From: Streptomyces sp. NRRL F-6492
GTDB taxonomy: Bacteria > Actinomycetota > Actinomycetes > Streptomycetales > Streptomycetaceae
Direction: 5' to 3'
Length of the DNA: 12,203 nt
Assembly: GCF_001280125.1 (NCBI RefSeq)
Contig: NZ_LGEG01000036.1
Location: forward strand, 1 to 12,203
The stretch's first letter is position 1. Each line of letters starts with the position of its first letter. Below, one piece after another: positions 1-7,341 of this stretch. Under the pieces are notes generated by a model. The model was not told where the DNA came from, searched no databases, and was given only the letters and a program-made list of their open reading frames with translations. Made by a program: the position numbers and the translations under genes.

Positions 1-26
1 CCCCGACCCCTTCCAGGAGCCCCTCC

Positions 27-1322
27 ATGTCCACCGCCACCACCGAGACGCCGGCGGGCGGCGGCCCCGCGCCCCGCCCCAGCGTGTGGCGCAACGCCGA
101 CTTCACCAAGCTCTGGCTCGGCCAGACGGCCTCCCAGTTCGCGGCCCAAATCAGCGACTTCGCCCTGCCGCTGACCGCCGTCCTCGCCCTGGCCGCCAGC
201 TCCGAGCAGGTCGGCCTGCTCGCGTCCTTCATCCGGCTGCCGTACCTGCTGGTGTCGCTGTTCGCCGGGGTGCTCGTGGACCGGCTCTACCGGCGCAACC
301 TGATGGCGGCCGCCGACCTCGGCCGGGCGCTGCTCCTGGGCGCGGTGCCGGTCCTGTACTGGATGCACGAGCTGGGCATCAGCTGGCTGTACCTGCTCGG
401 CTTCCTGGCGGGCTGCTGCACCGTGCTGTTCGACGTGGCCGCGCAGGCCTACCTGCCGCGCCTGGTGGAGCGCGAGGACCTGGCCGCGGGCAACTCGGCC
501 CTCGGCTCCAGCCAGTCGGCCGCGACGATCGGCGGCCCGGCGCTCGGCGGCGTGCTCGTGCAGTGGCTGACCGCCCCCGTCGCGGTGCTCGCGGCCTCCG
601 TCTCGTACCTGGTCTCGGTCGTCAACATCTGGCTGATCCGCCACCGCGAGCACGTCGAACCCGCCGAGAGCACCGGCGCGGCCGGAACGCTGAAGCAGGT
701 CAAGGACGGCCTCGTCCTGGTCTTCCGCAACGAGCAGCTGCGCACCATGACGATCATGGCGTCGGTCTTCAACCTGTCCTTCACCGCGTTCGAGGTCGTC
801 TTCGTCCAGTACATGCCGCACACCCTCGGCCTGTCGGCCGGTGAGATCGGCCTGGTGATGGCGGCGCTCGGGCCCGGCTTCCTGATCGGCGCGCTGTTCG
901 CGGGCAACCTTCCCAAGCGGTTCGGCTACGGCCGCACCATCATCCTCACCGCCTGCGTCGCCAACCTGGTGATGCCGCTGATCGCCCTGGTCCACGGCGG
1001 AAGCTGGCCGGCCGTCGGCTCGCTGATGCTCATCAACTTCCTCTTCGCCTCCTTCGGCGTGGCCAACAACGTCACGATGCTGACGATCCGCCAGTCCATC
1101 ACGCCCGACAGCCTCCAGGGCCGCGTGGCCGCCACCAACCGTTTCGTCGCGATGGGCATCGCCCCGCTCGGCGCCCTCGCCGGCGGCTTCCTCGGCTCCG
1201 CCGCCGGACTGCGCGGCGCCGTCCTGGTCACCACGCTCGGCTTCTGCCTCGCGCTGATCCCGCTGGCCACCTCCTCGCTGGTGCGCATCAAGCACACGCT
1301 GCCGGACCCGATCGCCGAGTAG
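27..1322 (+). CDS. MFS transporter, probable drug/metabolite exporter
   Basis: The 431-residue product is an inner-membrane major facilitator, the usual size for a 12-helix transporter. Hydrophobic segments run through the whole length, split by a charged central loop near residues 205-235. After the second helix, residues 81-90 read GVLVDRLYRR, a good motif A (G-x-x-x-D-R-x-x-R-R). The overall pattern resembles the MFS_3/enterobactin-exporter-like group that accompanies biosynthetic clusters. The ATG is preceded by AGGAG (15-19) with 7 nt spacing, which supports this start. The next gene, mbtH-like, begins 40 nt after the stop, so it is probably co-transcribed. I infer proton-driven export of the product of the cluster, giving self-resistance. 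The substrate cannot be read from sequence. Confidence 0.93.
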   Translation: MSTATTETPAGGGPAPRPSVWRNADFTKLWLGQTASQFAAQISDFALPLTAVLALAASSEQVGLLASFIRLPYLLVSLFAGVLVDRLYRRNLMAAADLGRALLLGAVPVLYWMHELGISWLYLLGFLAGCCTVLFDVAAQAYLPRLVEREDLAAGNSALGSSQSAATIGGPALGGVLVQWLTAPVAVLAASVSYLVSVVNIWLIRHREHVEPAESTGAAGTLKQVKDGLVLVFRNEQLRTMTIMASVFNLSFTAFEVVFVQYMPHTLGLSAGEIGLVMAALGPGFLIGALFAGNLPKRFGYGRTIILTACVANLVMPLIALVHGGSWPAVGSLMLINFLFASFGVANNVTMLTIRQSITPDSLQGRVAATNRFVAMGIAPLGALAGGFLGSAAGLRGAVLVTTLGFCLALIPLATSSLVRIKHTLPDPIAE

Positions 1323-1362
1323 CCCGACCCCCTCCCACTCCACCGAAAGGCACCGTTCCGCC

Positions 1363-1551
1363 ATGTCCGAGCAGGAATCCCAGGCCGTGCACACCGTCGT
1401 CGTCAACGCCGAGGAGCAGTACTCCCTCTGGCCCGTCGCCACGCCCGTCCCGGCCGGCTGGACCGAGACCGGCCACCGGGGCACCCACGCCGAGTGCCTG
1501 GCCCACATCGAGTCCGTCTGGACCGACCTCCGCCCGCTCAGCGTCCGCTGA
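1363..1551 (+). CDS. MbtH-like protein (NRPS adenylation partner)
   Basis: This 62-residue protein is the normal MbtH length. It carries the family signature: N15-x-E-x-Q-x-SLWP (15-24), PAGW (30-33), THAECLAHIE (41-50) and WTDLRP (53-58). The three family tryptophans are present (W23, W33, W53). MbtH-like proteins are known to bind NRPS adenylation domains and to help them fold and work. The stand-alone adenylation enzyme at 4505 or an NRPS upstream of the window is the likely partner. The short N-terminus lacks the common SNPF start. The Shine-Dalgarno AAAGG at 1346-1350 sits a rather long 12 nt from ATG. The gene is cytosolic and lies in the operon, 28 nt before the monooxygenase. Confidence 0.95.
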   Translation: MSEQESQAVHTVVVNAEEQYSLWPVATPVPAGWTETGHRGTHAECLAHIESVWTDLRPLSVR

Positions 1552-1579
1552 CCCGTCCGCGCCAACCCGAGGCACTCCC

Positions 1580-2626
1580 ATGGACTTCAGCCTGTTCTAC
1601 TTCGCCGACGGCTCGGCCGGCGGCCCGCGCGGCCGCTACGACCTGCTCCTGGAGGGCGCCCGCTTCGCCGACACCCACGGCTTCTCCGCCGTGTGGACGC
1701 CCGAGCGGCACTTCCACGAGTTCGGCGGGCTCTACCCCAACCCGTCGGTCACCGCGGCCGCCGTCGCGGCCGTCACCGAGCACATCGGCATCCGGGCCGG
1801 CAGCGTCGTCGCCCCCCTGCACCACCCGGTGCGCATCGCCGAGGAGTGGTCGGTCGTCGACAACCTCTCGAACGGCCGCGCCGGCATCTCCCTGGCCTCC
1901 GGCTGGAACGCGGTCGACTTCGCGCTGCGCCCCGAGGGCTACGCGGGCCGCAAGGACGCCGTCGTCGAGACGCTCGACGCCGTGCGCGCGCTGTGGCGCG
2001 GCGAGCCGCTGGCCGTCACCGACGGCGCGGGCAAGCCCGCCGAGGTGAAGGTCTTCCCGCCGCCGGTCCAGGCCGAGCTGCCCGCCTGGGTCACCAGCGC
2101 GGGCGGCCCGGCGACCTTCGAGGCCGCCGGCCGGGCCGGCGCGGGCGTGCTCACGCACCTGCTCGGCCAGGACTTCGACCAGCTCGCCGAGAAGATCGCC
2201 CTGTACCGCAAGGCGCTGGCCGACCGCCCCGGCCACGACGGGCGGCCCGGCCACGTCGCCCTGATGCTGCACACCTGCCTGGGCGAGGACCCGGCCGAGG
2301 TCCGCGAGACGGTCCGCGAGCCGTTCACCGCGTACCTCAAGAGCTCCTTCCGGCTGATCGCCCGCTCGGCCGGCAGCATCCTGCAGGGCTTCGACGTCGA
2401 CAAGCTGCGCGAGTCGGACGTCGACTTCCTGGTACGGCGCTCCTTCGACACGTACTACCACTCCAGCGGTCTGTTCGGCACGGTCGAACAGGCGAAGGCG
2501 ATCGTCGACCGGGCGCGCGAGGCCGGGGTCGACGAGCTGGCCTGCCTGATCGACTTCGGCGTCCCGCACGAGCGGGTGCTCACCGGCCTGGAGGTCCTCG
2601 ACGAGCTGAAGCGGTCGGTGGAATGA
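1580..2626 (+). CDS. LLM-class flavin-dependent monooxygenase, natural product type
   Basis: The 348-residue product is a bacterial-luciferase-like TIM-barrel oxidoreductase of the subgroup found alone or embedded in NRPS/PKS clusters (the MupA/Atu3640-like, secondary-metabolism LLM family). Diagnostic stretches are SAVWTPERHFHEFGGLYPNP (36-55), the HHPVRIAEEW region, EEWSVVDNLSNGR (88-100) and SGW (107-109). Members use reduced FMN and O2 to hydroxylate or otherwise oxidise a pathway intermediate, often carrier-bound. The substrate here is unknown. GAGG at 1569-1572, 7 nt from ATG, fixes the start. The stop codon overlaps the ATG of a short ORF (ATGA at 2623-2626), implying translational coupling. 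The length matches free-standing family members, so it does not look truncated. Confidence 0.93.
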   Translation: MDFSLFYFADGSAGGPRGRYDLLLEGARFADTHGFSAVWTPERHFHEFGGLYPNPSVTAAAVAAVTEHIGIRAGSVVAPLHHPVRIAEEWSVVDNLSNGRAGISLASGWNAVDFALRPEGYAGRKDAVVETLDAVRALWRGEPLAVTDGAGKPAEVKVFPPPVQAELPAWVTSAGGPATFEAAGRAGAGVLTHLLGQDFDQLAEKIALYRKALADRPGHDGRPGHVALMLHTCLGEDPAEVRETVREPFTAYLKSSFRLIARSAGSILQGFDVDKLRESDVDFLVRRSFDTYYHSSGLFGTVEQAKAIVDRAREAGVDELACLIDFGVPHERVLTGLEVLDELKRSVE

Positions 2627-2751
2627 GCACCGCCGAAGCCGAAGCCGAGCCCGAAACCGGTACCGGGACCGATGCCGGCGCCCGGTCGTTCCGGCGCGCG
2701 GACGGCCCGTTCCCCACCGCCACCCGCCCCACCCCGGAGGTGCCCGCATGA
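2623..2751 (+). CDS. Possible 42-residue peptide, ATGA-coupled on both sides
   Basis: This small ORF starts at an ATGA overlap with the monooxygenase stop and ends at an ATGA overlap with the start of the binding-protein gene, so it fills the gap exactly. The predicted peptide has an acidic Ala/Glu/Thr/Gly-rich first half (starting MSTAEAEAEPE), a basic patch SFRR near residues 22-25, and a Pro/Thr-rich tail ending TPEVPA. It has no Cys, no transmembrane segment and no export signal. About 36 of 42 third positions are G or C, as in neighbouring genes. I do not recognise a family. The Shine-Dalgarno is weak (GGTGGA directly before ATG), so expression would rely on coupling. It may instead be an untranslated spacer carrying the GGAGG (2736-2740) of the next gene. 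Confidence 0.4.
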   Translation: MSTAEAEAEPETGTGTDAGARSFRRADGPFPTATRPTPEVPA

Positions 2752-4505
2752 CCGCCCCGACCGCCCAGGACCCGACCGCCCAGGACCCGACCGCCCAGGA
2801 CCCGACCCCCCAGGACGTGACCGCCCAGGCCCCGGCCACCGACGACCCGACCGCCCGGACCCCTGAGGTCCCGACCGCCGCCGACGACGTGATCGCCCTC
2901 GACCCGGCCGCCTCGCGCGGCCCCGCCCCCGAGCAGCCCGGGGCCCGCCGGGGCGGCACCCTGCGCATCCTGCGCGACGCCGCCTACGACCACCTCGACC
3001 CGCAGCGCAGCTACACCCTGCAGTCCCTCGCGATCGGGCACCTGCTGTTCCGCACCCTGACGATGTTCCGCGAGGACGGCCGGGGCGGACGCGTCCTCGT
3101 CGGCGACCTGGCCGAGACGCCGGGCCGTGACGTCGACGGCGACGGACGCACCTGGGAGTTCACCCTCAAGCGGGGCGTACGGTTCGAGGACGGCCGCGAG
3201 GTCACCGCCGCCGACGTCGCCCACGGCATCGCCCGCAGCTTCGCCCCGGAGATCTCCGACGGCCCCACCCACCTGAGGAACTGGCTGGGCGAGAACGGGA
3301 GTTACGAGGGCCCGTACGCCACCGGTTCGTCCGACGCGCCCGGTCTGGAGCTTCCCGACGACCGCACCCTGCGGCTGAGCTTCCGGCAGCCCCGCCCCGA
3401 CCTGCCGTTCGCCGTCTCCCAGCCGGTCACCGCCCCCGTCCCGCGCGACGCCGACACGGGGGCCGACTACGGCCGCGCGCCCGTCGCCACCGGCCCGTAC
3501 CGCATCGAGGAGCACGTCCCCGGCGAGCGGCTCGTCCTGGTGCGCAACCCGCACTGGGACGCCGCCACCGACCCGGTGCGCCACGACCACGTGGACCGCG
3601 TCGAGGTCGAGATGGGCCCGGAGGCCGGCGAGCAGAACCTGCGGGTGCGGGCGGGCGAGGGCACCGACGCGTGGGCCGTCGCCGAGAACAACGCGCCGCG
3701 GTCCGTCGCCGCCGAGCTGATCGCCGACCCGTCCCTCGCCGGCCGGCTGCGCCGCGACCCCACCCCGCTGGTCTGGTACCTGGCGATCAACACCGCCCGG
3801 GTCACCGACGTGGACGTGCGCCGCGCGATCGCCCACGCCGTGGACAGGGCCGGATTCCGCGACACCATGGGCGCCGACCAGGGCGTCCTGGTGCACACCC
3901 TGCTGCCCGCGGCCACCATCGGACACCGCGACTACCCCGACCCGTACCCGGCGGGCGAGCACGGCGACCCCCGGGCCGCCGCCGCCCTCCTCAAGGGCGC
4001 CCGGCCGAAGCTGCGGCTGCTCAGCCGGGAGGGCGAGTACTTCACCGCCCCGGCGAAGGTCCTGGCCGCGAGCCTGGAGAAGGCCGGATTCGAGATCGAG
4101 CTCGTCGAGATCGACCGCCCCTCGCACAACGCGGTCCTCAAGACCCGCGGCCACGCCTACGACCTGTACCTGATGGGCATGGCCGCCGACTGGCCGGGCG
4201 CCTCCACGCTCCTCGGCATGTTCGACGGCCGCACCATCGGCGAGAGCGGCAACGACAACTTCGTCTATCTGGACGATCCCGGGATCAACGCCGAGATCGA
4301 CCGCCTCGGCCGGCTGTCCGCCCAGGAGTCCGCCGCCCCGTGGGCCGCGCTCGACGAGCGGCTGCGGCGCGACCACGTACCGCTGGTGCCCCTCTTCTCC
4401 TACCTGCACGTCGCGCTCTCCGGCTCCCGGGTGCGCGGGGTGTTCACCTCCTCCTTCCTCGGCACCCCGGTCTACTACAACGCCCACGTCGAGGAGGGTG
4501 CGTGA
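2748..4505 (+). CDS. Family-5 (OppA/DppA-like) solute-binding protein, no signal peptide
   Basis: The 585-residue product has a complete SBP family-5 fold from about residue 67 (RRGGTLRIL) to the C-terminus. Typical landmarks are W-x-F-x-LK-x-GV-x-F-x-DG, TAADV, ATGPYRIEE and the NPHWD region, followed by the DVRRAIAHAVDR helix. Such proteins normally capture peptides outside the membrane for an ABC importer. Here the first 66 residues are hydrophilic and low in complexity (five TAQDP-like repeats). There is no hydrophobic core, twin arginine or lipobox, so I infer a cytoplasmic protein. No permease or ATPase gene is adjacent. GGAGG at 2736-2740, 7 nt upstream, supports the ATG. The stop overlaps the next start by 1 nt (TGATG). 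It may bind a peptide-like pathway intermediate. Confidence 0.88.
   Translation: MTAPTAQDPTAQDPTAQDPTPQDVTAQAPATDDPTARTPEVPTAADDVIALDPAASRGPAPEQPGARRGGTLRILRDAAYDHLDPQRSYTLQSLAIGHLLFRTLTMFREDGRGGRVLVGDLAETPGRDVDGDGRTWEFTLKRGVRFEDGREVTAADVAHGIARSFAPEISDGPTHLRNWLGENGSYEGPYATGSSDAPGLELPDDRTLRLSFRQPRPDLPFAVSQPVTAPVPRDADTGADYGRAPVATGPYRIEEHVPGERLVLVRNPHWDAATDPVRHDHVDRVEVEMGPEAGEQNLRVRAGEGTDAWAVAENNAPRSVAAELIADPSLAGRLRRDPTPLVWYLAINTARVTDVDVRRAIAHAVDRAGFRDTMGADQGVLVHTLLPAATIGHRDYPDPYPAGEHGDPRAAAALLKGARPKLRLLSREGEYFTAPAKVLAASLEKAGFEIELVEIDRPSHNAVLKTRGHAYDLYLMGMAADWPGASTLLGMFDGRTIGESGNDNFVYLDDPGINAEIDRLGRLSAQESAAPWAALDERLRRDHVPLVPLFSYLHVALSGSRVRGVFTSSFLGTPVYYNAHVEEGA
2757..2831 (+). repeat. Five tandem 15-bp units in the binding-protein N-terminus
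   Basis: Units begin at 2757, 2772, 2787, 2802 and 2817. The first three are identical (CCGACCGCCCAGGAC), the fourth has one G-to-C change, and the fifth starts GTG and ends GCC. They are in frame and encode P/V-T-A/P-Q-D/A pentapeptides, giving a flexible acidic lead to the solute-binding domain. The near identity suggests recent slippage-type expansion, so copy number may vary between strains. Confidence 0.92.
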
Positions 4506-6040
4506 TGGCCGACCGGCCCACCCTCTACGAGCGCTTCGCCGACACCGCCGCCCGCCACCCGGACCTCACCGCCCTCGAACTGGGCGACGAGCACCTGACG
4601 TACGCCCAGCTCGCCGACCAGGCCGCGCGCACGGCCGGCCGGCTGCTCGCCGCCCTGGACGGCCGGCGCCCGCGCCGCGTCGGCGTCCTCGCCAACCGCT
4701 CGCTCGCCGCCTACGCCGGCTACCTCGCCGCCAACCGCCTCGGCAGCGCCGCCGTCCCCCTCAACCCCGGCTTCTCACCCGAGCGCCTGGCGGACACGGC
4801 CCGGCTCGCGGAGCTGGACGTGGTGCTCACCGACTCTCCCACCGCCGCGCTCCCGGTGCCCGTGGTGGCCGCCGACGCGCCCCTGGAGGACGCCTGGGCG
4901 GACGGCGGCCCGGTGCACCTGCCGGGCCAGGACGACATCGCGTACATCGTCTTCACCTCCGGCTCCACCGGCACGCCCAAGGGCGTCCCCGTGCTGCACC
5001 GCAACGTGGCCGCGCTGCTCGACTACGTCATCCCGCGCTACGACCTGGGCCCGGACTGCCGCATCTCGCAGACCTTCGACCTGACCTTCGACCCGACGGT
5101 CTGGGACATGTTCTCCGCCTGGGCCTCCGGCGCGGCGCTCGTGGTGCCCACCCGCGGCGAACTGGTGCGCCCGGCCCGCTTCATCGCGCGCAAGGCCGTC
5201 ACCCACTGGTTCTCCGTGCCCTCGGTGATCTCCTACGCCGACCGGCTGCGGGACCTGTCGCCGTCCGGCATGCCCAGCCTGCGCTGGAGCCTGTTCGGCG
5301 GCGAGCAGCTGACCCTGGAGCAGATCCGGCTGTGGCGGGCCGCCGCGCCGCAGAGCGTCCTGGAGAACCTGTACGGGCCCACCGAGGTGACCGTCGCCTG
5401 CACCCAGTACCGGCTGCCGACCCGCCCCGAGGACTGGCCGGCGTCCGCCAACGGCACCGTGCCGATCGGCACCCCCTACCCGCACCTGGACTTCCTGGTC
5501 CTGGACGAGGACGGACTCCCCGCCCAGGAGGGCGAGCTGTGCGTCCGGGGCCCGCAGCGCTTCCCCGGCTACCTCGAACCCGCCAACAACGCCGGCCGGT
5601 TCGTCCGCTTCGAGGACGGCCGCGCCGTGGTCCACGCCTGCTCCGGACTGCCCGGCCCCGAGCTGTACTACCGCACCGGCGACCGCGTCTCGCGCACCGG
5701 CGACACCCTGGTCCACCTCGGCCGCCTCGACCAGCAGGTCAAGATCCGCGGCCACCGCATCGAGCTGGGCGAGGTCGAGGCGGGACTGCGCGCCCTGCCG
5801 GGAGTGACCGGGGCCGTGGTCCTGGCACTGCCCAACGACCTGGGCGAGGTGGGCCTGGAGGCCTGCTACACCGGCGACCCGCAGGACCCGGTGGCCCTGC
5901 GCACCGGCCTGGGCCGCCGGCTCCCCGGCTACATGGTCCCGCGCGGCTTCACCCACCTGGAGAAGCTCCCGCTGAGCCCCAACGGCAAGACCGACCGCCG
6001 CGCCCTGGGCGCCCTGCTGACCGACCGGAGACCACGATGA
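4505..6040 (+). CDS. Stand-alone amino-acid adenylation enzyme (ANL superfamily)
   Basis: The 511-residue product is one complete adenylation module and nothing else: no condensation or carrier domain. Core motifs appear in order: TSGSTGTPKG (151-160, P-loop), FDPTVWDMF (from F195), NLYGPTE (288-294), YRTGD (389-393), GRLDQQVKIRGHRIELGEVE, and NGKTD with the catalytic K495. It should activate a carboxylic acid as the acyl-AMP and pass it to a carrier thiol or an amine. D196 matches the Asp that holds the alpha-amino group, so an alpha-amino acid substrate is likely. My hand alignment to GrsA gives the pocket code D-P-W-V-L-G-L-V-A-K, which I do not recognise. The sequence style resembles D-Ala-carrier ligase-like free-standing enzymes. 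The ATG overlaps the upstream stop (TGATG), and the 3' end overlaps the ATP-grasp gene. Confidence 0.93.
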   Translation: MADRPTLYERFADTAARHPDLTALELGDEHLTYAQLADQAARTAGRLLAALDGRRPRRVGVLANRSLAAYAGYLAANRLGSAAVPLNPGFSPERLADTARLAELDVVLTDSPTAALPVPVVAADAPLEDAWADGGPVHLPGQDDIAYIVFTSGSTGTPKGVPVLHRNVAALLDYVIPRYDLGPDCRISQTFDLTFDPTVWDMFSAWASGAALVVPTRGELVRPARFIARKAVTHWFSVPSVISYADRLRDLSPSGMPSLRWSLFGGEQLTLEQIRLWRAAAPQSVLENLYGPTEVTVACTQYRLPTRPEDWPASANGTVPIGTPYPHLDFLVLDEDGLPAQEGELCVRGPQRFPGYLEPANNAGRFVRFEDGRAVVHACSGLPGPELYYRTGDRVSRTGDTLVHLGRLDQQVKIRGHRIELGEVEAGLRALPGVTGAVVLALPNDLGEVGLEACYTGDPQDPVALRTGLGRRLPGYMVPRGFTHLEKLPLSPNGKTDRRALGALLTDRRPR

Positions 6041-7260
6041 CCCGCACGGTGGTACTGATCGGCGCGGCCCCGGTCGCGGCGGGCTACCTGAAGGCCGCCG
6101 GCGAACTCGGCCTGCGCGTCGGCCTGGTGGAGACCGCCGAACGCGTCGCCGCCCTCCGGGAGGCGTACCCCTGGGTGGTGGACGCGCAGGAGGTGGACCC
6201 GGCGCTCGCGGGCCGGGACGACGCCTGGATCCGCCCCACCGAGGCCCTGGTGGCGCGGCTGGGCCCGGACGGGGTCCTCGCCTCCTCGGAGATCCACGTC
6301 CTGGCCGGCGCGATGGCCCAGGAACGCCACCGCCTCCCCGGCCCCGGCCTGGACGCGGCCGCGGTCTCGCGCGACAAGGCCCAGCAGCGCTTCCGCTTCG
6401 CCCGGGCGGGCCTCGCCCAGCCCGGCCACGTGAAGACCGCCCGCCTGTCGACGGCCTCGGACTGGGCCCTCGCCCACCTCCCGGTCGTGGTGAAACCGCT
6501 GAACCGGGCGGGCAGCGACGGAGTGGAACGCGTCGCCACCCCGGAGCAGTGGGCGGACGCGGTCGCCCGCCGCGACGACGAGGGCCGGCTCCTCGTCGAG
6601 GAGTACGTGGAGGGCCAGGAGTACTCCTGGGAGGGCCTGGTCTCCGACGGACGGGTCCGCTTCGGCAGCCTCACCCGCAAACTCACTACCGACGCGCCGC
6701 ACTTCGTGGAGCTGGCCCACTTCAGCGCCCACGAACGGACCGACCCGCTCCTGGGCAAGGCCGCCGACGCGCTGGGCCAGGCGGTCACGGACGCGATCGG
6801 GATGCGCACCGGGATCATGTTCGTGGAGTTCCGCACCCGCGGCGACGACCTGGTCATCATGGAGGTCGCGGTCCGGGCCCCCGGGGACCACTGCATGGAC
6901 GCCATGTCCCTGGCCTACGGCACGGACCTCTTCGCCCACGCCCTCGCCCTCGCCACGGGCGCCCCCCACGAGCCGCCCTCCGACCCCGCCCCCCGCTACA
7001 CCGGCAGCGCCTTCGTGGTCGCGGACCGGGAAGGCGTCCTGGAGTCGGCGCACGAGACGCGGTGGTCGACGTGGCCGGGGGTGGTCCGGCACGGCCTGGA
7101 CGTGGCGCCGGGCACCCCGGTGCGCCCTCCGCGCTCCTCGGCGGACCGCCTGGCCTGGGCCCTGCTCGACTGCGCGACACCGGAGGAACGGGAGGCCCTG
7201 GTCACCCGGCTCGGAGCGGTGCGCCCGACCCTCGCCCCGGGGGCGACGGACCGGCCCTGA
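6037..7260 (+). CDS. ATP-grasp domain ligase
   Basis: The 407-residue protein shows an N-terminal Rossmann-like preATP-grasp part (TVVLIGAAP), then the ATP-grasp fold: VVVKPLNRAGSDGV (150-163) with K153 and a glycine-rich loop, EEYVEGQEYSWEG (188-200), and the metal-site strands FVEF (E264) and IMEVAVRAPGDH (274-285). Family members use ATP to make an acyl phosphate that an amine attacks, giving an amide or dipeptide-like bond. Natural product relatives include BacD-type amino acid ligases. At the metal motif the usual E-x-N reads E276-V-A278, so the Asn ligand is Ala, a change I believe also occurs in some natural-product ATP-grasp enzymes. The ATG lies in an ATGA overlap with the adenylation gene, pointing to coupled synthesis. 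It is the last gene of the operon. Substrates are not readable. Confidence 0.9.
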   Translation: MTRTVVLIGAAPVAAGYLKAAGELGLRVGLVETAERVAALREAYPWVVDAQEVDPALAGRDDAWIRPTEALVARLGPDGVLASSEIHVLAGAMAQERHRLPGPGLDAAAVSRDKAQQRFRFARAGLAQPGHVKTARLSTASDWALAHLPVVVKPLNRAGSDGVERVATPEQWADAVARRDDEGRLLVEEYVEGQEYSWEGLVSDGRVRFGSLTRKLTTDAPHFVELAHFSAHERTDPLLGKAADALGQAVTDAIGMRTGIMFVEFRTRGDDLVIMEVAVRAPGDHCMDAMSLAYGTDLFAHALALATGAPHEPPSDPAPRYTGSAFVVADREGVLESAHETRWSTWPGVVRHGLDVAPGTPVRPPRSSADRLAWALLDCATPEEREALVTRLGAVRPTLAPGATDRP

Positions 7261-7272
7261 TCCGCCGGACAC

Positions 7273-7295
7273 GCCCCGGCCGGCCGCGCCGGGGC
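7273..7295 (+). terminator. Candidate operon terminator hairpin
   Basis: Arms GCCCCGGC (7273-7280) and GCCGGGGC (7288-7295) form a perfect 8-bp stem with a 7-nt loop, 12 nt after the ATP-grasp stop. There is no T-run, which is common for terminators in GC-rich actinobacteria. The position after the last overlapping gene makes it a likely end of the biosynthetic transcript. Confidence 0.55.
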
Positions 7296-7319
7296 CCTCC
7301 GGGCGCGTCGGACCCGGTG

Positions 7320-7341
7320 GTACGTCGGTAACCGGCCGTAC
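7320..7341. promoter_or_regulatory. Imperfect 22-bp dyad, possible operator
   Basis: Outer arms GTACG (7320-7324) and CGTAC (7337-7341) flank an inner CGGT-A-ACCG (7326-7334), with spacing of 1 nt on one side and 2 on the other. Such nested dyads are typical of repressor sites. GGTAAC (7327-7332) followed, 17 nt on, by CGTT (7350-7353) could alternatively be a weak ECF-sigma-like promoter. No regulator gene is in the window. Confidence 0.3.

Noticed and set aside
2757..2831. Repeats as iterons or an origin
   Set aside because: The units are in frame within a coding region, GC-rich, and no replication gene is nearby.
2580..4487. Long minus-strand ORF opposite the binding-protein gene
   Set aside because: Its translation is Gly/Val/Arg-rich low complexity with no motif. 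The plus strand has a full SBP family-5 domain, so this is a GC shadow.
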